From Larkinella terrae (GTDB lineage Bacteria > Bacteroidota > Bacteroidia > Cytophagales > Spirosomataceae), in the NCBI RefSeq assembly GCF_009668025.1, contig NZ_WJXZ01000011.1, positions 124,001 to 188,000 of the forward strand: a DNA stretch of 64,000 nucleotides, read 5' to 3'. This document shows positions 9,636 to 16,671 of this stretch, piece by piece (position 1 is the stretch's first letter; each line of letters begins with the position of its first letter). The translations under genes were made by a program, and so were the position numbers. Under the pieces are notes generated by a model, which did no database searches, was not told the DNA's origin, and saw only the letters and a program-made list of their open reading frames with translations.

Positions 9636-10069
9636 AAGCCCGCAGGTCTTAACTGTGGATAACCTCGGATGCCATCCGGGGCCGGGGCGGGATGATCACG
9701 GCGCACACAAGCCCGCAGGGCTTGACTATGGATAACCCCGGATGCCATTAGGAGACCGGGGCGGAATGATCATCGCAGTACACCGAATGAAGCCCGAAGG
9801 GCTTGACTATGGATAACCCCGGATGCAATCCGGGGATCGGATAGCGTAAAGACAATGTATACAACCCCGGAGGGGTTGACTCAGTACGATGATGTAGGTC
9901 AACCCCATCCGGGGTTGTAGATTGCAGGTTGGTGATCATTCCGCCCCGGCCTCCGGATTGCATCCGGGGTTATCCATAGTCAAGCCCTGCGGGCTTGCGT
10001 GGGCCGTGATCATCCCGCCCCGATCCCCGGATTGCATCCGGGGTTATCCATAGTCAAGCCCTGCGGGCT
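9636..10069. repeat. Inverted array of five REP-like units around a palindromic centre
   Basis: Three forward units begin at 9636, 9709 and 9790, and two inverted units occupy 9951-9996 and 10025-10069. Each unit is two mini-hairpins, AAGCCC-nnn-GGGCTT and CCCCGGAT-gca-ATCCGGGG, joined by GACTATGGATAA. Units are separated by a shared spacer containing GGGATGATCAC or its complement. The centre (9861-9918) is an imperfect palindrome of ACAACCCC/GGGGTTGT halves. This explains most of the gene-free stretch 9517-10070. It resembles REP/BIME elements mobilised by RAYT proteins; no RAYT gene is in the window. Confidence 0.85.
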
Positions 10070-10070
10070 A

Positions 10071-10198
10071 ATGGTGGTGCTGGTCCAGCGCCTTGACGTG
10101 TTTGCTCAGGGCTGACTGATGAACAACGTTTGGCTGGCTTTGGTGAAGCTCAGTTGCCGGGCCACTTCCGTGAAGAGTTCGTGACGAAAAGACAGCAT
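10071..10198 (-). pseudogene. N-terminal remnant of a LysR-family regulator
   Basis: Reading the minus strand from the ATG at 10198 gives MLSFRHELFTEVARQL, SFTKASQTLFISQP and then TGA. This is the canonical LysR winged-helix start (F..VA....F..AS..L..SQP). After a small deletion (probably 4 nt, shifting frame) the next codons read LSKHVKALDQHHH, the continuation of the same helix-turn-helix. The coding trace then ends at the edge of the REP-like array, so the gene is both frameshifted and truncated. The remnant starts 11 nt after the pentapeptide gene stop, in the same orientation. It is too short to function. Confidence 0.8.
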
Positions 10199-10209
10199 AC
10201 GGTTTTCGG

Positions 10210-10773
10210 CTAACGGATCACCAGATCGTACTTGGTCAGTAAACCGGGCAGGCTGTGGAGCGAGAATTTTGCCTTTTTCAGCTTGTTCTGCTCCGGGTCG
10301 AGGGTCAGGTTATACGAAGTCGAAAAATCGACCTGCGTCAGCGTATTGTTGACAAAAACGGTCAGTTCCAGATTGCAATCCTTGAAAACCGCCCCGGCCA
10401 GATCGCAATTGATAAAACTGGCGCTTTTCAGCGAACAGCCGATCAGCTTCGTTTTTTTGAGGTTGCGATTGAAAAAATAGCTTTGATCGAGGTTGCATTC
10501 TTCAAAACCAACCGAGAACGCAAACGGGTTGCAATGTTCAAAATTAACCCCGACCAGTATGCATTTGACGAAACTTACGTCGTTGAACTTGGTCCCTTTA
10601 ACCAGCGCCAGATCCAGATTACAGCTTTCAAACCGGCAATTGACAAAATTGGCATTGGCCAGCACCGCTTTGCCCAACGGGAGATTTTTGAAGGTACATT
10701 GCTCAAAATCGTGGTACGGAAAGGCGTCGGGCGTATCCGTTGTCGGGTCGAAATGCTGGTCAAAAAATTCCAT
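10210..10773 (-). CDS. Pentapeptide-repeat protein
   Basis: 187 residues made largely of A(D/N)LxF-type pentapeptides (FEQCTFKNLPLGKAVLANAN, NCRFESCNLDLALV, GCSLKSASFINCDLAGAVFKDC), which fold as a right-handed quadrilateral beta-helix. No signal peptide, so probably cytoplasmic. Some members (Qnr, MfpA) mimic DNA and shield gyrase; nothing here shows that this one does. The last ~30 residues leave the repeat and form a basic tail. A LysR pseudogene follows directly downstream. Confidence 0.88.
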   Translation of the reverse strand: MEFFDQHFDPTTDTPDAFPYHDFEQCTFKNLPLGKAVLANANFVNCRFESCNLDLALVKGTKFNDVSFVKCILVGVNFEHCNPFAFSVGFEECNLDQSYFFNRNLKKTKLIGCSLKSASFINCDLAGAVFKDCNLELTVFVNNTLTQVDFSTSYNLTLDPEQNKLKKAKFSLHSLPGLLTKYDLVIR

Positions 10774-10914
10774 AATAGGGGCAAAAACGGGTGATTGGTC
10801 AGCAAAATACGGTACAAAAAAGAAAGAAAACAGGCGGATTTGCGTATATTTCAGTATTTTTAAAGTCTGTCTATCTTTTCATGTAAAGCAGCCCATTCGC
10901 TACTTTCCCGTTTC

Positions 10915-13701
10915 ATGAAACCGCTCTTTCGATTAAGTATTGCAATTGTTGTTCTGCTCACGCTTTCGTCGGTGGCCTGGCTCACGATGCGGGAAGAACG
11001 CGTCGATTTCAATACGCAGATCAAACCGCTGCTCAACAAAAACTGCATTGCCTGCCACGGGGGCGTCAAAAAAGCCTCGAATTTCAGCCTTCTCTTTGAA
11101 CATGAGGCACTTGCCAAAGCCAAATCCGGTAAACACGCGATTGTTCCGGGCAATGCCGACGCCAGCGAGCTGATCCGCCGGTTGTCGCTCACCGACCCCG
11201 AAGAGCGGATGCCGCTGGAAGCGCCACCTTTGAAAAAAGAAGAAATTGAACTGCTCCGCAACTGGATCAACCAGGGTGCCGACTGGGGAAAACACTGGGC
11301 GTATGAACCGGTTACAAAACCGGATGTACCGAAAATCGGGACGTTCTGGTCGCGCCTGGGCGTGGTGGAAAACGACGAACTGAAGTGGGCGAAAAACGAA
11401 ATCGATCACTTTGTCCTGGATAAAATTTCGCACGAAAAAGACTTGGCCGGATCGCTGAAACCGTCGCCCGAAGCCGATAAAGTTACGCTTATTCGCCGGG
11501 TTTCACTCGATTTGACCGGTTTGCCGCCCACCGAACAGGAAGTAGCCAATTTCATAAACGATAAGTCACCGGATGCCTACGAAAAAATGGTCGATCGGGC
11601 GCTGGCCAATCCGGCCTACGGCGAACGCTGGACCGGCATGTGGCTCGACCTGGCCCGCTACGCCGACACCAAAGGCTACGAAGCGGATCTGTCGCGTCCG
11701 ATGTGGCGGTACCGCGACTGGCTCATCAAAGCCTTCAACGAAGACAAACCGTTCAATGATTTTACCGTCGAACAACTGGCGGGCGACCTGCTTCCTAACC
11801 GCAATGGCAAACCCCTAGCTGATAATCAACTAATTGCAACTGGTTTTCATCGAAACACGATGACGAACGATGAAGGCGGTACGCAGGACGAAGAGTTCCG
11901 GGTGGCTGCGGTGCTGGATCGCGTCAACACGACCTGGGACGTCTGGCAGGGAACGACCTTCGGCTGCGTGCAATGCCACAGTCATCCGTACGATCCGTTC
12001 ACGCACGACGAGTATTACAAGTACATGGCGTTCTTCAACAATACCCGCGACGAAGACGTCCCGAGCGATACGCCGACCCTGCGGTTTTACAAGGAAGCCG
12101 ATTCGGTCAAATTCCGGGCGTTAGAAAACTGGATTGGTCATCAGAAAATTGCCCCCCGAGTGGGTTCGAATTTTCTGCGTTTTACCCGACTCACCGAACC
12201 GAAAGTCAATTCGCATTATTTCGATCAGTACGTCAATGCCTCGCTGATGGGCGCGATGTATACGGCCATTCAGCACGGTGGTTCGGCGCGCATCAAAGAC
12301 ATGGACCTCAACGGCAAAAACCGCCTGATTATCGCCTGGGGAACCAAGGCCGAAAAAGCCGTCATGACCGTCCATCAGGACAGCCCCGACGGGCCGGTTT
12401 TGTTGCAGCAGCCGGTTCCCAAAACCGGTAGTCCGTGGCGCGATACGACGCTGGTTTATGCTCTGCCCAAGGTTTCGGGGCGGCATCACCTGTATCTGAC
12501 GCTCGACAATCCGAAAGGTCCGCAGGATTGGGTGATGGTGAAATGGGTTTCGGTACAGCCCGCGCTGCCGGGTCAGCCGGAGACGGCTTTGGGAGAAATG
12601 GATGCCCGATTGACCGAAATTCTGAACGCCAAAGCCGAACTGCTGCCCGTGATGCAGGAAAATACCGGCGATCAGGTGCGGGAAACCTTTATTTTTCAAC
12701 GCGGCAACTGGCTGGTCAAAGGGAAAAAAGTAACGCCCGATGTACCCAAATCGCTGCCGCCGATGCCGAAAGAGCTACCTAAAAACCGCCTGGGGCTGGC
12801 GAAATGGATGACGAGTCGCGAACATCCGCTGACGGCGCGGGTGGCCGTCAATCGGTTTTGGGAGCAGCTGTTCGGAACCGGTATTTTCGAAACCGTCGAA
12901 GACATCGGCACGCAGGGCATTCCGCCCACGCACCGGGAATTGCTGGACTGGCTGTCGGCCGAATTCATGGAAACCGACCACTGGAGTGTCAAGAAATTAC
13001 TGAAGAAAATGGTGCTGTCGGCGACCTACCGCCAGCATTCCAAAGCCTCGCCTGAAGCGCTGGCCCACGATCCCTGGAATAAGTTTCTGATGCGGGGGCC
13101 GCGCGTTCGGCTGACGGCGGAGCAGGTCCGTGATCAAACGCTGGCCGCCAGCGGTTTACTGAGTAAAAAACAGTTTGGCCCGAGTGTGATGCCGATCCAG
13201 CCCGATGGCATCTGGCAGTCGCCCTACAGCCCGGAGAGCTGGAAACTGAGTCAGGGCGAAGACCGCTATCGGCGGGCATTGTACACCTACTGGAAACGCA
13301 CCGCGCCGTATCCGTCGATGATCACCTTCGATAGCCCCAGCCGGGAGTTCTGCCAGTTGCGCCGGTTGCGCACCAACACCCCTCTGCAAGCCCTCGTAAC
13401 GCTCAACGACCCGGTTTATGTGGAAGCGGCCCAACACCTGGCGGACTGGATGTGGTATCAGGGGAAAACGCCGGAACAGCGAATTCAGGCCGGTTTTCAG
13501 CGGATTATGTTACGCCCATTACCCCAGGCAAAACTGGCGGTTTTGACCAAATTGTACCAAACGACCCAACGCCATTACCAGCAGCAACCCGAAGACGCCC
13601 GGAAGTTACTTTCCTGTTCCGAAGGCACGCCCGAACTGGCCGCCCTGGCCGTCACCGCCAACGCCATGCTGAATCTGGATGAGGTGGTGACGAAGGAGTG
13701 A
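10915..13701 (+). CDS. PSCyt1/DUF1549/DUF1553 planctomycete-type cytochrome protein
   Basis: 928 residues. N-terminal membrane anchor or signal (residues ~5-25), then a PSCyt1 heme domain with CIACH at 44-48 and the LLRNWINQGAD ending. DUF1549 (PSCyt2) spans roughly 160-370, with the conserved CVQCHSHPYDPF segment, and DUF1553 (PSD1) lies at ~620-900. A carbohydrate-binding-like stretch sits between them. Such proteins are periplasmic or outer-surface and are usually encoded next to a DUF1501 partner; none is here. Their biochemical role is not established; extracytoplasmic oxidation of carbohydrate-like substrates has been suggested for the family. The 3' end of the gene forms one arm of an inverted repeat shared with the convergent response regulator. 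Confidence 0.9.
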   Translation: MKPLFRLSIAIVVLLTLSSVAWLTMREERVDFNTQIKPLLNKNCIACHGGVKKASNFSLLFEHEALAKAKSGKHAIVPGNADASELIRRLSLTDPEERMPLEAPPLKKEEIELLRNWINQGADWGKHWAYEPVTKPDVPKIGTFWSRLGVVENDELKWAKNEIDHFVLDKISHEKDLAGSLKPSPEADKVTLIRRVSLDLTGLPPTEQEVANFINDKSPDAYEKMVDRALANPAYGERWTGMWLDLARYADTKGYEADLSRPMWRYRDWLIKAFNEDKPFNDFTVEQLAGDLLPNRNGKPLADNQLIATGFHRNTMTNDEGGTQDEEFRVAAVLDRVNTTWDVWQGTTFGCVQCHSHPYDPFTHDEYYKYMAFFNNTRDEDVPSDTPTLRFYKEADSVKFRALENWIGHQKIAPRVGSNFLRFTRLTEPKVNSHYFDQYVNASLMGAMYTAIQHGGSARIKDMDLNGKNRLIIAWGTKAEKAVMTVHQDSPDGPVLLQQPVPKTGSPWRDTTLVYALPKVSGRHHLYLTLDNPKGPQDWVMVKWVSVQPALPGQPETALGEMDARLTEILNAKAELLPVMQENTGDQVRETFIFQRGNWLVKGKKVTPDVPKSLPPMPKELPKNRLGLAKWMTSREHPLTARVAVNRFWEQLFGTGIFETVEDIGTQGIPPTHRELLDWLSAEFMETDHWSVKKLLKKMVLSATYRQHSKASPEALAHDPWNKFLMRGPRVRLTAEQVRDQTLAASGLLSKKQFGPSVMPIQPDGIWQSPYSPESWKLSQGEDRYRRALYTYWKRTAPYPSMITFDSPSREFCQLRRLRTNTPLQALVTLNDPVYVEAAQHLADWMWYQGKTPEQRIQAGFQRIMLRPLPQAKLAVLTKLYQTTQRHYQQQPEDARKLLSCSEGTPELAALAVTANAMLNLDEVVTKE

Positions 13702-13859
13702 GAAAAGATTTGGCCATTGACCGCTGACGATTGACCATTGACCATCGACGACAGATTATGTCAGAAGAAGAATCGACAATAGTCAATCGTCGATGGTCAA
13801 TCGTCAGCGGTCAATCGTCAGCGGTCAATCGTCAAATCCTTTCTCACTCCTTCGTCACC
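13686..13859. repeat. Long inverted repeat with heptad-period core joining two gene 3' ends
   Basis: The outer 27-bp arms 13686-13712 and 13833-13859 match at 26 of 27 positions and include the stop region of the plus-strand PSCyt gene and the last codons of the minus-strand regulator. Inside are 7-nt tandem units: ATTGACC, GCTGACG, ATTGACC, ATTGACC, ATCGACG on the left; GGTCAAT and CGTCAGC alternating on the right. It could fold into a long hairpin and end both transcripts. Confidence 0.85.
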
Positions 13860-14564
13860 TCTCCTCAACACCCGCTCCACTTCTTCTTTGTAATTCCGGC
13901 CAATAGGGATCTGGTTTTCGTTAACAATCAGGCGGCTGCGCTCCATGCGGGCGATTCGCGAAACTGCTACGATGAACGATTTATGAACGCGGATGAACCG
14001 GTTTTCGGGAAAAATAGCGTGCATGAATTTGATCGAGCCCTTCAGCACAATTTTGCCCGTCAGGGTATAAATGATGGCGTAATCCTTCAGTCCCTGAATG
14101 TGGGTGACTTCGTCGAAATTCAGCTTGATGCGCTGCACCCCGCTTTTTACGAAAACCGATCCCAGCGGTTCTTCCGTTGGGCCGTCGAGCCTGGTATTCT
14201 GGTCTTTCAGGCTTAGAAAATCCCGGATTTTTTCGATCGCCAGCAAAAACCGGGGGTATGAAATGGGCTTCAACAGAAAGTCGATCACGCCCAGTTCGAA
14301 ACCTTCGAACGCATAATCGCGGTAGGCCGTCGTAAAAACCGTAATGGGCGGCTGCGGCAGCAGTTTCAGAAACTCAATGCCGTTCAGGCCGGGCATTTCA
14401 ATGTCCAGAAACAACACATCGGCTTCGTGGTTTTCCAGATGCACCAGGGCCTCCCGCGCATTGCCAAATTTGTGAACCGGTCCCACAAAATCCAGCCGAC
14501 CCAAATAGTCGGTCAGGATGTCCCGCGCCAGCGATTCGTCGTCAATGACCACGCATTTTAACAT
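13818..14564 (-). CDS. LytTR-family response regulator
   Basis: 248 residues from the ATG at 14564, chosen over an in-frame TTG further upstream because it starts directly at the receiver domain (MLKCVVIDDE). Phospho-acceptor D54 (LFLDIEMPG), conserved K99 (FLLKPISY), LytTR domain at ~140-235 ending IPIGRNYKEEVERVLRR. The final ~13 residues (GDEGVRKDLTIDR) are encoded by the inverted repeat at 13686-13859, so the reading frame has been extended by repeat sequence. It lies 20 nt downstream of its kinase gene. Confidence 0.92.
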   Translation of the reverse strand: MLKCVVIDDESLARDILTDYLGRLDFVGPVHKFGNAREALVHLENHEADVLFLDIEMPGLNGIEFLKLLPQPPITVFTTAYRDYAFEGFELGVIDFLLKPISYPRFLLAIEKIRDFLSLKDQNTRLDGPTEEPLGSVFVKSGVQRIKLNFDEVTHIQGLKDYAIIYTLTGKIVLKGSIKFMHAIFPENRFIRVHKSFIVAVSRIARMERSRLIVNENQIPIGRNYKEEVERVLRRGDEGVRKDLTIDR

Positions 14565-14584
14565 AAGCAGTGTGGAAAATTTTG

Positions 14585-15661
14585 TCAACGTCCATTTTCG
14601 GCAAAAACGATGTTCAGCAATACTTTGTAAACATCCTGATTATCTTCCAGTTGCAGCGTATACCGACCGGGATAGAGTAGTTCGAGCCGCTTCCGCAGGT
14701 TGGCCAGGCCAATGCCGCCCTTGTCTCCGTTTTGCGTCGTAACCGGTTTGTTGTTTTCCACACTCATTTCCACCGCCGTTCGGTCCAGGCTCACTTTTCC
14801 GTGTAACCAGGCTTTTTCGGATTGCTTCCCAACGCCGTGTTTGAATGCATTTTCGACCAGCGGCAGCAGCAACAGCGGAGCGATTTCCTGACCGTTCAGA
14901 TTGCCTTCAATCTGAAAAGCAATGTCGGCATGGTCTCCGCAGCGGATTCGTTCGAGTTCGATATAATTCTGCAAATACCGGAGTTCCTTTTCCAGCGGCA
15001 CGCGGGCGTCGTCGCTGTCGTAGAGCATGTATTCCATCATTTCCGACAGTTTCAGCACCACATCCGGCGCCAGATCGGACTTCTTGAGCGTCAGGGCGTA
15101 GAGGTTATTCAGGATATTGAACAGAAAATGCGGGTTGACCTGCGAGCGCAGAAAATCGACTTCGGCCTGCAATTTTTCGACGGTGATTTTCTGCAAAATC
15201 CGCTGTTGTTCGTACCAGTCGATGCTCAGTTTCAGCGCCAGCATCAATCCCAGATACCACAACGTACTGAAAAAATTGTAGGACAGACTTTCCCATAAAT
15301 CACTGTTGCGCATCGGGCCGATGACGTAGCCGTACAAATAAAAATCAAACAAACACTGCACCAGCAGATACCCCAGAACAGACAGCATGACCATCGAAAC
15401 ATACCGGCCATAGCGTCGTTTCAGCAGGTAGCGCGGCAGAAAATAATGCAGGTTCAGGTACGCAATACCGATCAGCAGCGACACCCGCATCACCACGCAA
15501 ATCGTAAAATACGACAGGCTGGCCTTGTAAATCAGGTACCGCTTTTCGTACAGAAAAAAACCGGTAATAAGAATCCAGTAGGCTGAATGCAGCAGCGCGT
15601 ACTTGAGGGGCACGATGCGGTTGGAAAGCGGCAGTTTCAGGGGTCGGTCCAGAAAGTCCAT
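14585..15661 (-). CDS. LytS/YpdA-type sensor histidine kinase
   Basis: 358 residues from the ATG at 15661 (MDFLDRPLKL); upstream in-frame codons run into the promoter region and show no protein-like features. Four membrane helices in ~20-145, then a coiled segment and the His_kinase domain with H178 in RSQVNPHFLFN, an N-box (PLVENAFKHG) and a G-box (GGIGLANLRKRLE). Partner of the regulator immediately downstream. Three copies of a CTACTTTTT-containing box lie 80-160 nt upstream and may be its control region. Confidence 0.92.
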   Translation of the reverse strand: MDFLDRPLKLPLSNRIVPLKYALLHSAYWILITGFFLYEKRYLIYKASLSYFTICVVMRVSLLIGIAYLNLHYFLPRYLLKRRYGRYVSMVMLSVLGYLLVQCLFDFYLYGYVIGPMRNSDLWESLSYNFFSTLWYLGLMLALKLSIDWYEQQRILQKITVEKLQAEVDFLRSQVNPHFLFNILNNLYALTLKKSDLAPDVVLKLSEMMEYMLYDSDDARVPLEKELRYLQNYIELERIRCGDHADIAFQIEGNLNGQEIAPLLLLPLVENAFKHGVGKQSEKAWLHGKVSLDRTAVEMSVENNKPVTTQNGDKGGIGLANLRKRLELLYPGRYTLQLEDNQDVYKVLLNIVFAENGR

Positions 15662-15740
15662 GGCAGGCTGTCGATAAAGTTTCCCGGTAGTTCGCTGTAA
15701 ATGAAAGCAAAAGGAGCATGCAGGCGAAATTATATCGACC

Positions 15741-15821
15741 AACGACCCAAAAAGTAGAGGAAAATCACGTGCGAAATGGCTCATCTACTTTTTCGGTCGT
15801 TCCTCTACTTTTTTTGGCGGT
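15741..15821. promoter_or_regulatory. Three CTCTACTTTTT boxes upstream of the LytS/LytTR operon
   Basis: An inverted copy at 15741-15759 pairs with 15783-15801 (17 of 19 positions), and a second direct copy begins 20 bp later at 15803. Core in all three: TCTACTTTTT followed by a G-rich half (nGGnCG). Paired direct repeats with about 20-21 bp periodicity are typical of LytTR-bound sites, so these are candidate autoregulatory boxes for the downstream kinase/regulator pair. It could also be one more intergenic palindrome. Confidence 0.5.
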
Positions 15822-15855
15822 TTTCCGAAACCAGTGTTGGTTTGTTGCATCAAAC

Positions 15856-15918
15856 TTGACAATCGACGATTGACGATCGACCATTGACGGTGGTCAGCGG
15901 TCAATCGTCAATCGTCAA
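15856..15918. repeat. Heptad-period inverted repeat upstream of the intradiol-dioxygenase-like gene
   Basis: Nine consecutive 7-nt units, the first half of TTGACG/ATCGACC type and the second half reverse-complementary (GCGGTCA, ATCGTCA). Same sequence family as the core of 13686-13859. The two copies bracket the LytS/LytTR pair. Confidence 0.8.
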
Positions 15919-15934
15919 CATAACCACGTACACC

Positions 15935-16567
15935 ATGAAAGCATTACTCGTTGGGCTGGTTCTGACCTGCCAGGTAGTTTCGTTACCCGGTTCGGATCCC
16001 GGTAAAAAAGTGGGCGGCCCCTGCGAAGGTTGTGAAGCGATTCATGAATCGCCCATCGCGTTCGATCAATTACCCAGTTTCGTCCAACTACCGGGCGTGA
16101 CCTGGGAAGGCAAAAAACCGCTGGGCATCAACGGCACCGTTTACAAAGCCGACGGAACGCCCGCTGCGGGGGTGATTATTTACATTTACCACACCGACGA
16201 AACCGGTCATTATAAAGCCAAAGCCGGTGCGCAGGGCTGGGAAAAACGGCACGGCTCAATCCGGGGCTGGATGCGCACCGACGCCAACGGTTTTTATAAG
16301 TTCGGGACGCTCCGACCGGCCCCCTACCCCGGGCATTCTGACCCGGCGCATATCCACGTTACCATCAAAGAACCGGGACTCAACGAATACTACATCGACG
16401 AATTTGTGTTCGACGACGACCCGCTGCTGACCGCCGATAAACGCCGGAAGCTGGAAAACCGGGGTGGCAGCGGCATCGTGAAACTGATCGATGTCGGCAA
16501 TATGTACAAAGGCGAGCGCAACATTTACCTGGGCAAAAACATCCCGAATTACCCCGCCAAACCCTAA
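15935..16567 (+). CDS. Intradiol ring-cleavage dioxygenase-like protein, exported
   Basis: 210 residues from the ATG at 15935; the frame is open further upstream but only through repeat DNA. Signal peptide in residues 1-~18. The core is the intradiol (protocatechuate 3,4-dioxygenase type) fold, with the four expected Fe(III) ligands visible as Y93, Y131, H139 and H141 (RPAPYPG and AHIHV). Family enzymes cleave catechols between the hydroxyls, but secreted single-domain members of this kind often have unknown substrates. It lacks the N-terminal dimerisation region of true catechol dioxygenases. The neighbours give no aromatic pathway context. Confidence 0.85.
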   Translation: MKALLVGLVLTCQVVSLPGSDPGKKVGGPCEGCEAIHESPIAFDQLPSFVQLPGVTWEGKKPLGINGTVYKADGTPAAGVIIYIYHTDETGHYKAKAGAQGWEKRHGSIRGWMRTDANGFYKFGTLRPAPYPGHSDPAHIHVTIKEPGLNEYYIDEFVFDDDPLLTADKRRKLENRGGSGIVKLIDVGNMYKGERNIYLGKNIPNYPAKP

Positions 16568-16671
16568 AACCGCTTTTTCTGCCTGCTATCCGCTCCCGGT
16601 TTTTTAGCCGGTCGGGAAAGCTATTGCCCTGATTGAAAACCGTTAGCCCATTCGCTTCGAGCCCATCTGTC

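Noticed and set aside
9748-9963. Short minus-strand open frame within the REP-like array
   Set aside because: Consists entirely of repeat sequence; no independent coding evidence.
9636-10069. Possible CRISPR array
   Set aside because: Units are palindromic, face both directions, and the spacers are themselves repeated; no cas genes are nearby.
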